From assembly GCA_029783825.1 (NCBI GenBank), contig JAREIK010003115.1, positions 58,201 to 122,200 on the forward strand: a DNA stretch of 64,000 nucleotides. Reading direction: 5' to 3'. Shown piece by piece: positions 40,390 through 51,169 of the stretch; within the stretch, counting starts at the first letter, position 1; each line of letters begins with the position of its first letter. The DNA is from Sapria himalayana. Its lineage: Eukaryota > Streptophyta > Magnoliopsida > Malpighiales > Rafflesiaceae. Made by a program: the position numbers and the translations under genes. A model generated the notes under the pieces. The model was not told where the DNA came from. It worked only from the letters and a program-made list of their open reading frames with translations, and searched no databases.

Positions 40390-41060
40390 TCACTTACATG
40401 CATGCATATGTGAGTGTGTGTGTGTGTGATTCTCATAGATTTAAGGAGTAATTATGTGTAAATATGAATATAAAGTGCATATACATTTTGTAAGAGTTGT
40501 GTTTTACAAAGAGAATATTTTTTAAAATATATATATGAAGTGAAAATGTTAAAAAATAATTTGGGTAATAATAAATGGGAAAATTATACTTGGTTTGGGA
40601 AAATGAATAATTAATGATTAGTGGTACTAATTTTAACAATTTTTTTTGTCCCACTCAAACCTAGCTCATCTTATCTTTTGGGTCATTTATAAATTTTGAG
40701 GGTCTGGGGTTGAAGAAGGTAAGATACTCGTACTAACAATATTGTGTCACAACTAATATAAAAAAAATTATGTTTATGTATCCCAAATAGAAATTATATT
40801 TGTTTTTTAAATTAAAAAAATTGATATTTCTTTCTGCAAATTGAAAAAATAATATCTTGGTGTATTGAAAATAATCAACCTGATTCTATCATTTGTCATA
40901 ATATGTATGTATGTATGTATGTATCTAAAAAATCAGCAACCCTCTTTTAAAAAAGTATATAAAAGAAAGACTAAGGGTAATGGGTTAGATCAGATAAGAA
41001 TCCAACTTGCTTTTTATAAAAATCAAAAATATTTTATAATTTATATTTCTTATTTTTAAT

Positions 41061-41091
<31 letters not shown>

Positions 41092-41691
41092 ATACATTCT
41101 ATCTATATATTGTTTATATACAATATATATGTGGTAAGTATATGTGTATATATATACACTATGAGTCAGATTAAATAGGAATCCAACTTGCATTTTTTAT
41201 AAAAATCAAAAATATTATTTAATTTTTATTTTCTTATTTTTATATTATACATATAAATAAATCATATATATATGATATATACAATTTATACAATATACAT
41301 ACATACATATATATATATATAGTGTGCATGTGTGTATATATATATATATATTGTGTTTGTGTGTGCATATTTATTTATATATATAATTTATATATACATA
41401 CATATATATATATACAATATATCTATATGCATACAATATTTGTATATATATGAACAATATATATCAAAACATAAAAACCATCCAAAAACGAAGTAATACG
41501 GCTTACTTTTTTTTTGATACCCGATTAGAGTTCTTCAAACTGATGAAAAAGATGGAGATGGAATCACATGCACTAGCATGGAAAGATTAGTGCACAAAGT
41601 TTTGTGTTGCGTATGATTATTGCTGAGCAATCACATGAGTTCTATGTGAATTGCATTACATGATCAGAATCAAATTAATGGAATGACTTAC

Positions 41692-41817
41692 CAATAAAAG
41701 ATGAATGCATTCAGATATTTCTCTTTCTGATCAGCATCACTACCATGCACGTTGCGGAGAGAGAAGTTTTGTCTTCCAGAGGCCACCTCAAGAATCGAAG
41801 CCCTTTGGAGTTGGAGT
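41692..41817 (-). pseudogene. Possible captured exon near the 5' end of element b, unidentified
   Basis: On the minus strand an AG acceptor (CTTACCAG) precedes 41817 and a GTAAGT donor follows 41692. The 126-base interval is open in one frame and contains ASILEVASGRQNFSLRNVHG and SDADQKEKYLNAF. Composition is clearly less AT-rich than its surroundings. It lies about 2.4 kb inside the 44257 terminus, comparable to the position of the STT3 piece in element a, and is sense to the presumed transcript. I cannot name the gene, and another frame is open over much of it. Confidence 0.4.
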
Positions 41818-41899
41818 CTGGTAAGGGTTTATAGATAAGGTGAGATAAACTACAGAAGCAAACACCTAGCTTCTTGGAGATGCTCTTAAGCGTATGTTA

Positions 41900-44257
41900 G
41901 AGTTGAAATCCATATATTTGTAAACTTCATTTTTTTATACATATATGTATAAAAAATCAACTATATATAACTAAATAAACAATAAATAATTATATTTACA
42001 TAAAGACTATTTTTTCAATTCATTTATTTATACATATATGTTAGAGTTGAATTGATGATAAATCTCTTTTTGATATATTTATAAAGATTTACATATATTT
42101 ACATAAAGACTCATTTCTTTTCAATTCATTTTTTTATACATAAAGATTTATTTTTCAATTAATTACATATATATAGGTTTACATATATGTATAGATAGCT
42201 AAATAAATAATAAATAATTATAATACATAAAGACTCATTTTTTTATTTATTATCAAAATATTTTCAACAAAGCTCATGTGTGTGTAGCAAGGTACACATG
42301 AAAAACAAACACCTTGCAATTTTTTATTATAAAATTAATTAAACAATAAATATATAAACAACTTCAAAAAATAGATGCTTATCTTTATAACTAAAAAAAG
42401 AATCAAATGGCTACAAAATTTACAAACTTCATATATCAAGACACACATGAAAAGATGATTGGTCTTCAAGCCACACTTCTAAGTGTTATAAAACACTCTA
42501 TATGTTAAATTATATATAAATATATATATTTTATTGTTATAAAATTTTAAGAATTCATATTAATTTTTATGAAGATAATATGAAATAATTTTAAAGGCAT
42601 AAAATTTCATATTATTTGATATCATTTATAATTTTTAAAATTTTAAAAATTACTTAAAGGGAGAAGATAATTAAAAAAGGTAATAATTTTTATTTTAATA
42701 AAGACTAAATATTTAAAGCTAATAGTAAAAATATTACTCAATTGTTTAATTATTATAAATTTTAGTAGGGGAAAACATTTATGTATTTATTTTTAAATAC
42801 TAATTGATTTTCTTTTAAATTTAATAAAAAGATTTAAATTTTTATTATAATTAAAGATTTTCAAATTTTGTATTAATTATTTTTTTAAAAGTTTCCTATA
42901 ATCATAAAATTTTTTTATACATTATAATAATATTAATATTTACTAGTTTATCCATCAATTCAAATATTTTTTAAAATATTTTTTATTTTATCATACAATG
43001 AATTATTTTACATTTATATTAGTATAAATTTTAATGTATGTTAATTTATTTTGTAAAATATCGATAAAAATTATTATACTTATTGATTTAATTATTTAAT
43101 GTTACTTTAATACAAATTATTAAGTTTCCTAATTAAACATTTTAAAAAAATTTTATGTATACTTTTTTTAAAAATTAATACATCATAAAAATAGTTATTT
43201 TAGTCCTTATTAATCAAATTGTTTTTTGTATTTTTATATTTTTAAAATTATTTATTTATAATATCTTTTTTTTTTATAATTTTACGAGAAGAATGTTTCT
43301 TTCAATGACTACTCATCTATAGACCATTAACATACAATTAATATACAAAATTAAATAAAATATTAAAACTAATAAATCAAAAAAATAAATAATTAAATAT
43401 TGACTAGTGAAATTTCATCACTAAATCCAACTCTATGTTTGAGATTTAATTAGCTAGGGAAGTTTCGTCACTAAATTCGTCGCTATATTCCGGATTTAAT
43501 TATCTAGGAAAGTTTCGTGGCTAAATCTATCGATATATTCTAGATTTAATTAGCTAGGGAAGTTCTGTCACTATAATCTATCGCTATATTTAGTATGGAA
43601 TTGTCTAGGGAAATTTTATCTCTAAAATCTGTCACTATATTCAGTATGTAATTAGCTAGGAAAATTCTGTCTCTAAATATATCGCTATATTTTAGGATGT
43701 AATTAGCTAGGGAAATTTCGTCGATAAAATCCGTCGCTATGTTCCAGATGTAATTAGCTAGAGAATTCCATCGCTGAAATTTGTCGCTATGTTACTGATG
43801 TAATTAGCTAGGCAAATTTTGTTTCTAAATCCATCGCTAAATTCCAGATTTTATTAGCTAGAAAAATTCCGTCACTAAATCCATCGCTATATTCAGGATT
43901 TTATTAGCTAGGAAAATTTCGTCGCTAAATCCATTGCTTAATTCCCCACTTTTTTTGAGTGAATTTAGAAAAAATATTCCATCACTAATCCATCGCTAAT
44001 CTTTCTCTAAATTCCCCACTTGTCTTGAGCTGATTTTATGAAAATATTCTGTCGCTAATCCATCGCTAATCCATTGCTAAATTCCCCGCTTTTCTTAAGC
44101 AGAATTTACAAAAAATAATCCGTCGCTAATCCGTTGCAAATTTTTAATTCAATGAAAAATCATAAATCTCTTGATATTCCCTAACTAATCCCTAGCAATT
44201 TAGTTAGGGATTGATCCCTAGCTAAAATTTTATAGCTAAATGAACATTTTCATAGTG
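41900..44257 (-). mobile_element. 5' end of CACTA element b
   Basis: Read on the minus strand from 44257 the end is CACTATGAAAATGTTCATTT, then a hairpin of TAGCTAGGGATC / GATTAGTTAGGGA type. Most of the region is related to 55625-57700 in inverted orientation and to 14690-16101. No matching left end was found between 30232 and 41900, so the extent of element b is unknown. The flank is GATA array from about 44261. Confidence 0.8.
43395..44160. repeat. Subterminal tandem repeats of element b
   Basis: About 11 imperfect units of roughly 55-65 bp, each with GATTTAATTAGCTAGG.AA.TT.CGTC.CTAAATC and CGTCGCTATATTC. This is the mirror-image motif set of 55900-56650. Dense GCGACGGA/TCCGTCGC subterminal motifs are typical binding sites of CACTA TNP1-type proteins. 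Confidence 0.85.
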
Positions 44258-44260
44258 TTA

Positions 44261-44498
44261 CATCTACACGAACATGAACAAAAATATTATTATATAGATT
44301 GAAAATTGATAGATATATAGATATAATAATATATTGATAGATAAATAAACATTTAGATAGTTATATAGATATATGGATAGAAAAATAGATAGATAGATAT
44401 AAATAAATATAGATAGACAGATAGATTGACAAATAGATGGATAGAAAGATAGATGGATGGATAGATAGATATATAGAAATATAGATAGACATATAGAT

Positions 44499-44533
<35 letters not shown>

Positions 44534-45162
44534 CTGATAGATAGATATACAGACAGACAGACAGACAGATAGATAGATAAACATATAAATTGATAGTTGA
44601 TAGAAAGATATATATACATTTAGATAGATATAAAGATAGACAGAAATATATACACATATATACACACATATATAGATAGGTAGATAGAGAGAGAGAGAAA
44701 GATTGAAAGGTTGATTGACTGATAGATAGATAGAAAAATAGATAAAAAGATAGAGAAAAACATAGATCGATAGATAGATAGACAATTATATAGACAAATA
44801 TATAGACAGATAGATTGACATATAGATAGATAGATAAATAGAAAGATAGATAAATAGATAATAGATAGATAGATAGACAAGTAGATATGGAGATTGAAAG
44901 ATTGATAGATAGATATATAGATAGACATATAGATAGAAAGATAGTTAGACAAATAGAAAGACAAATAGACAGATAGACAAATAGACACACAAATAGATAG
45001 AAAGATAGATAAACATTTATATAGACAGACACACAGAATGATAGATAAATAGATTGATACACATATTGATAAACACGTAGATAGATAAATTAATAGTGAG
45101 ATAGATAGATAGATAGATAGATAGATATACATATAGATAGACAAATAGATAGATAGATATAT

Positions 45163-45225
<63 letters not shown>

Positions 45226-46616
45226 TAGATAGATAGATTGATAGATAAAATGATATTAAGATTGATAAACATATTGATATAATGATTGATTGATAAATTG
45301 ATAGATATATTGATATACAGAATGATAGATTGATAGATAGAAAGATAGATAGATATATAGATAGATAAATAGATAGAAAGATAGATAGCTAGTTAGATAG
45401 ACAGATATATATTCAGACAGAAAGATAGATAGATAGATAGATAGATAGTGATATAGATATATAGATAGATAGATAGATAGATATACATATAGTTAAATTG
45501 ATTGATAGATATATTGATAGATATATAGACATATTAAAAGAAAGATCGATATAAAGATTAATAGACGGATAGATAGTTAGATAGAGAGATGATAGATAAA
45601 TAGATAGATAGACAAATAGATAGACTGATAGGTAGATAGATAGATAGATTATTTTTCAAATAGATTGATAGACAGATAGCTAGATAGATAAACAAATAGA
45701 TCGATATATAGATAGATAGTTAGATTAATATGTTGATAGAAAGATAGATATATAGATAGATAGATAGAAAATTAGATAGATAAATATACAGATAGACATA
45801 AAAGTAGATAGATAGATAAATAGATTGATAAATAGATAAAAATAAAGATAATCAAATAGATTGTAAGATAGATAGATTGATACAAAGACAGATAGACATA
45901 TAGATAGATAGATAGAGTCACAAATAGATATATAGATAGATTGATAAATAGATAGACATATAGATAGATATATATATATATAGAAAGATATACAAATTGA
46001 TAGATAGATAGAATAGACAAATAGATAAAAAAGTATTTTTACAGATAGATAGACATATAGATAGACTAATTGATAGACAGAAAGATAGATAAATAGACAA
46101 ATAGATGATCTATTTGTCTATCTAGATATACAGGCAGGTAGACAGGTAGGAAGATAGTCAGGCAGGTAGACAAATAGACACACAAACACACAGATAGATA
46201 GACATGTAGATTGATAGTTAGAAAGTCAAACAAATAAATAGAAATATAGATAGATATGCAAAAAAAGAAAAATAGACATTTAGATAGATAGTTTAATAGA
46301 CAAATTGATAGACAAATTCTTAGAGAGATAGATTGATTGATTTATTGGTTGATTGATAGATAGTTAAATAGATATACACACACATAGATAGATAGATAGG
46401 CATGCAACCATGTAATAAGTCAGTCAAGCATGTAGACAGATAGATAGACAGACATACAGATATACAGACATGTATTTAGATAGTCAAGAAGTCAAACAAA
46501 CAAATTGAAAGATAAATAGACACACAACAAAAAGACAAATAGACATATAGATAGGCAGTTTGATAGACAAATTGAAAGACCATTTGATAGAGAGATTAAT
46601 TGAAAGATTGATAGAC
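44261..46616. repeat. Degenerate GATA array between two CACTA ends
   Basis: Same GATA polarity as 16102-30232. Contains a pure (TA)n of about 56 bases at about 45166-45222. At 46093-46121 there is a perfect 14-bp inverted repeat with a 1-base spacer (AATAGACAAATAGAT / ATCTATTTGTCTATT), after which units change to CAGGCAGGTAGA variants. It ends at the CACTGCAATAAAAATCCC terminus of element d. Confidence 0.93.
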
Positions 46617-46964
46617 CACTGCAATAAAAATCCCAAATAGCTTTGGAATTTTTCCTAGCACAATGGGTTATTCTTATTGCTAAAGTGGATATAATGATGG
46701 AATAATGATGGAATCTTTCCCAACCTAAATGCTCGTTGCTAAAAAAAAATGAGGGAAAGAGTCCCTAGCTAACAAATTTTAGCGACGAAAAATACCTTAG
46801 CTAAATTATTAATTTCCCTATCTAATTTTTATCTTAATTTGAAGCTTCAGAAAATTTCCTAACTAAATTAGCAAAATAAAAATCTCTAGCTAAATTACCA
46901 AGGGAAAATTCCCTAGCTATTTTCATTCAAAAAACTATTTTCACTATTATTTTTTTTCCAAAAA

Positions 46965-47370
46965 ATTTAATTAAATAATTTCATGTTTTTATATTAAATT
47001 GAGTAAAAACAAAAAGTATAAATGATAATTTATAATTAACAAAAATTAAAATCAGTTAATATATTATTCTAATACAATATTTTACATAGTTAAAACAAAA
47101 ATATAATATAAATTTTATTATATCTTTTTTATCAATGTATCTAATGATAGTGTATAAAGTTTAATCTATCCGTGAAATTGACATTGCTTTCTCTTCCCCA
47201 GTTATTCTGGTCATCATCTTTCTGTTCTGACAAAGCTATCCTAGTCATGGTGCATCATGTCTAGTGAAAAATCCCTTCACTTCTACTAGCTTCATATGGG
47301 GAATATTGCGGTACCATATCTGTATGAAATTTAAACTAGTCAATCAAATCAAAAAAAATAAATAAAAAAA
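46965..47370. repeat. Dispersed repeat 'A', copy 2
   Basis: Landmark ATCAATGTATCTAATGA at 47131. It lies 1388 bp from the next copy at 48519, so A plus the GTATAC tract forms a diverged tandem duplication inside element d. Confidence 0.75.
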
Positions 47371-47384
47371 GTTATGTTTAAATA

Positions 47385-47856
47385 AATATATAATATTGTA
47401 GTATATATGTACATTTATACTATAGTGTATATATACGTATATACTACCATTTCACTAGTTAGATAAATTACTATAGTATATGTACATATATACTATAGTT
47501 TTATATGTAAATTTAAACTGAGTATATATGTACATATATACTGTAGTATTATATGCACATTTAAACTGAGTATATATGTACATATATATTGGAGTATTAT
47601 ATGTGCATATATACTGGAGTATTATATGTGCATATATACTGGAGTATTATATGTGCATATATACTCAGTATATATGCACATATAATATTGTAGAATTATA
47701 TGTACTTATATACTATAGTATATATGTAGATATACTGAGTATATATGTACATATATACTATAGTATTATACATACATATATATTCAGTATATACATACAT
47801 ATATACTTAGTAATTACATACATATGTACTTCGTATATACGTTGATATATACTTAG

Positions 47857-47899
<43 letters not shown>

Positions 47900-47952
47900 T
47901 CAATATATATTACATATGTACTATAGTATATATGTAAGTATATAAAGCAATA

Positions 47953-48002
<50 letters not shown>
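47385..48002. repeat. GTATAC-rich palindromic tract, copy 3, with (TA)n
   Basis: Units of TATACT(A/G)(T/A)AGTATTATATGTGCATA and similar. Three near-identical 36-bp units (ATATATACTGGAGTATTATA) occur at about 47580-47690. It ends in (TA)n tracts at about 47862-47896 and 47961-48002, then CACATAGCCTCAGATGACA. Confidence 0.85.
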
Positions 48003-48005
<3 letters not shown>

Positions 48006-48129
48006 CACATAGCCTCAGATGACAAAACTACAACAAATTAGTATTACCCCATTTATACTTCAAAAAGATGGCACAAAACATCACTATCAATATAAATAAG
48101 AAAAGCAAAGATTATTTAAATTTAGAAAA

Positions 48130-48292
48130 ATATCTCTAAAAACTCTTAGAGGAAAACCTGGAAGACAAGTCACGAGCCAAGCTTGGTGCATTAAAGTTTG
48201 CATCTTGCCTCTCCGTGACCAGAACTTTCTTCCAATCCCAAGGTCTATAAGTGTGTTGCTTTGCCCCGCCATGATGGAGCTGACAAACTAAC
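48130..48292 (-). pseudogene. Unidentified exon-like open segment in element d
   Basis: On the minus strand an AG (GTTTGTCAG) precedes a segment open through LHHGGAKQHTYRPWDWKKV, LVTERQDANFNAPSLARDL and SSRFSSKS. Composition is balanced, unlike its AT-rich surroundings, and the peptide is not low-complexity, so it is probably another captured exon. I do not recognise the family. A second frame is open and starts MAGQSNTLIDLGIGRKFW, so the true frame is not certain. Confidence 0.4.
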
Positions 48293-48469
48293 AAAAGAAC
48301 TGACAGATCAAATAGAGATAGATCGTCAGTAATGGTAACCATCAACAAAACAATAAAAAACTTGAACATAGAAAAATGGAGCACTATACCATGCTCATGT
48401 GCAACACAGGATGATGAAAATATTTTTTGCATAATAATTTTGAATAAATACATTCTACGCAACCCTTGT

Positions 48470-48770
48470 TTTGCATAGTTAAAATAAAAACATAATAAAA
48501 TTTTATTACATCTTTTTCATCAATGTATCTAATGACATTGCATAAAGTATAATCTATCCGTGAAATTGACGTTCCTTTTTCTCCCCCATCTCCTCTGATC
48601 ACCATCTTTCTGCTGCGACAAAGTTATCCTAGTTGTGGGGTGTCATGTCTTTTGAAAAATCCCTTCACTTCTACAAGCATCGTACAGGGAACATTGTAGT
48701 ATCATATCTGTACGAAAATTGAACCAGTCAATCAATTCAAAATTAATAAATAAAAAAAGTTCTATTTTAA
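48470..48770. repeat. Dispersed repeat 'A', copy 3
   Basis: Landmark ATCAATGTATCTAATGACATTGC at 48519. Same order of blocks as copies at 31730 and 46965, followed again by a GTATAC tract. Confidence 0.75.
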
Positions 48771-48774
48771 TAAA

Positions 48775-49130
48775 TATATAATACTATAGTATATATGTAC
48801 ATTTATACTACAGTATATATACATATATACAAGTATTTCACTAGTTACATATATTATTACAGTATATATGTACATATAATTCTGTAGTATTATATGTACA
48901 TGTACTATAATATATATGTAGATATACTGAGTATATATGTACATTATACTATAGTATATATCTACGTATATACTACATTATATACGTATGTATATACTAT
49001 AGTATATAAGTACCTATATACTGTAGTATATACGTACGTATATACTATAGTATATAGGTACGTATATATTTAGTATATAGTAAATATGAACATATATACT
49101 CAGTATGTACGTATAAGAGATATACTAGCG
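48775..49130. repeat. GTATAC-rich palindromic tract, copy 4
   Basis: Dyads such as ACTATAGTATATATGTACA and GTATATACGTACGTATATAC, with strong local self-complementarity. Confidence 0.85.
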
Positions 49131-49321
49131 TTTCTCTTATCTGCACATATAAAAGGAATCTCTCATTGAACCGAGAAACTATTTCAGAGTGCGACTCTTT
49201 TCTAAATCTCGCATTAACATCTTAACATGTCCGGGACAACAGAGACATTCTAATTCAAAGATCAAAGAATGCATATCATGTTTTTGTTTAAGTAAATAAT
49301 GAGCAATGAAATGTAACTTAA

Positions 49322-49677
49322 CATGACCATGGTAGACAAACTCATGAGTGATGGTAGGGTTCGAAGAAGTAAAATAACTAGACCACTACCTTCCATAGTT
49401 TTGATCGTTCTTGCAAGAATATTAGGAGTTAAGGCTTCAAAATCCTACACAATTGCAAGGGAAAAAAAGGAGTTATTAGCAGTGATGAGAATCTTAAACA
49501 TAGTATCTAAAAAGAAAAGAAAAGTAGAACTCACAAAATACACATGTCATAAGTATTTTTTAGAATTCTTTCAAAATCCTTGTATAAGCAAAAGGAAACA
49601 ACTCTACTTTCAAGAAACAAAGAAAAGGAATCAGTTTTTTCTGAGTCATTCAGTCCCTTCATCATTAACTTTTTAAT
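49322..49677 (-). pseudogene. Captured fragment of NAT10/Kre33-type RNA cytidine acetyltransferase gene (two exons)
   Basis: Minus strand. Exon 1 (49677-49535) reads IKKLMMKGLNDSEKTDSFSL and then FCLYKDFERILKNTYDMCI, ending at a GTGAGT donor. After a 90-base intron with a TGTGTAG acceptor, exon 2 (49444 to about 49322) reads DFEALTPNILARTIKTMEGS then GLVILLLRTLPSLMSLSTMV. This matches the conserved block just upstream of the helicase domain in NAT10/Kre33 proteins ('DFEALTPNLLARTIETVEGG', 'LLLRSLSSLTSLYTMVMDVH'). These are nucleolar enzymes that acetylate cytidine in 18S rRNA and tRNA. Both exons are free of stops and the splice sites look intact, but the helicase and acetyltransferase domains are absent. 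It is sense relative to the TNP genes of element d. Confidence 0.88.
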
Positions 49678-49779
49678 CTACTTTGCCAGTTTTCTCTTGT
49701 GGCATCATCATGTAAGCATCAAATTCAGACCGAATTAAAAAACTAGTCAATTTCTTAGATATCATGGCATCAAATTTAG

Positions 49780-50000
49780 TATATACGTAGATATATACTA
49801 TAGTATATATGTACGTATATTAGTGTAGTCTATATGTAATATATACTGCACTATTTTATGTACATATATACTCAGTATATCTACATATATACTAAGTACA
49901 TATGATACTGAGTATATATGTACATATGTACTATAGTATATATGATACTAAGTATATATGTACAAATATACTATAGTATATACATACATATATATGCACA
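49780..50000. repeat. GTATAC-rich palindromic tract, copy 5
   Basis: Dyad units as in the other copies, followed by CACATAGCCTCGGATGACACAAAATTGCAACAAATCAGTATTA, of which the last part also follows copy 3 near 48030. Confidence 0.85.
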
Positions 50001-50107
50001 TAAATATATTCACATAGCCTCGGATGACACAAAATTGCAACAAATCAGTATTATCTCATTTATACTTCATAAAGAAGGCACAAAACTTCAAAAGCTAATC
50101 TTTTTAG

Positions 50108-50340
50108 TTTATCCAGCCATCATTCATGGATTAGAGTACAAGAGAAGTGTTGGAGACAATGCATTTGTGGGGATTGAATAAATTTTTGGCATTAACCATT
50201 AAGTTGTTAAGATCACTTCCTGGTAAGAAAGGCTTCGTGTCTTGGTCTCTCATGTTATGGATTAGTTGTAGACCAAGATGCCCCTGGAAAAATAGCTCAT
50301 AATAGTCATAGTTCCTCATGTTCATCCCATCGTCATCCAT
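50108..50340 (-). pseudogene. Captured N-terminus of a BBR/BPC (BASIC PENTACYSTEINE) GAGA-binding factor gene
   Basis: Minus strand from ATG at 50340: MDDDGMNMRNYDYYE, then GHLGLQLIHNMRDQDTKPFL, PGSDLNNLMVNA, CIVSN, a stop where the family has its 'PVP.(D/N)YVR' segment, then NDGWIN, matching the family's 'RDSWINQR'. This is the N-terminal block of group I BPC proteins, plant-specific nuclear factors that bind GA-rich DNA. Family members normally run to about 280 residues and end in a pentacysteine DNA-binding domain, which is absent. A TTGCAAG junction about 10 bases before the ATG may mark the splice site of the usual 5' leader intron. Homology ends at about 50108. It is sense relative to TNP1 of element d. 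Confidence 0.87.
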
Positions 50341-50429
50341 GAAACTATGAACTTGCAAGAGAAGGAGAACAAGAAAAATTAACACATTTAATTGAATTTC
50401 ATTAGCAATCGTAATGGCTATTAACATTT

Positions 50430-50760
50430 CAATAGTTTAATTCACAAAATGACTGATAATGAGTAGTCACAGATCTGAACAGCGACAACGTAGAACTACA
50501 CGAAATAAGAGTGTCAAGAACAAACTTGCGTCTGTGTGAGACTAAAATTTTTGTTCGACTCACAACTTCAGAAGCTAACATACTATTCCTAGCACCAAGA
50601 GGACTAGCCAAGCCTTTTACATACCTATAATAGGCTAAAACTCTACCCAAAATATTCGAGTACACTCAAACATATTCAAAGAAATATAAAATTAGTAATT
50701 ATAGACATGAACAAACAAAAATCTAAGTTGATAGTCATACAACTTCAAAAAATATCTAAA
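50430..50760 (-). repeat. Dispersed repeat 'B', copy 2
   Basis: Counterpart of 31425-31720, located directly upstream of the BPC start in minus-strand terms. It contains an open frame that begins at 50665 and includes RKFVLDTLISCSSTLSLFRS, unrecognised. It could be the 5' untranslated exon of the BPC gene or part of the transposon; the second copy without BPC coding sequence leaves both open. Confidence 0.65.
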
Positions 50761-51169
50761 AGATGTCTAGAAATGATGTTTAGAGAGACTGTGTGTGTGC
50801 AAAAATAAAATGCTTCAAGAATAATGATGATAATTGAAGCTTGGCCTCCTTTTGATCCAGCAGAGATAGCCAAAGATGGGACCCATGCATAGGAAGGACC
50901 ATGATAATGTCTGAAGGATTTGAATCAAAATTTTTTTATGCATCTCACATTAGATGTATAGCAATGATTCATTATTAGGTTAATTGGCAAAGCAAAGAAC
51001 AAAACTAGAATAAAAAAAATTGATACCTCAAAAAATATATCATCTTGTTTTGCTAGACATAGACAAAAATCAAAAATAGTTCAAAAATTATTCTAATACG
51101 AAATCATCCTCATAATTAATTATTGAATGTGTGTTAGCCTCTCTTACGAGGTTTTGCAGTTGAATTTCG

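Noticed and set aside
40124..40393. Open frame with Tyr-Ile and Thr-His repeats
   Set aside because: It is a translation of (TA)n and (TG)n microsatellites.
31730..48770. Repeat A as a protein-coding exon, because parts of the three copies read as open peptides on the minus strand
   Set aside because: The frames differ between copies and no family is recognisable, so it is listed only as a dispersed repeat.
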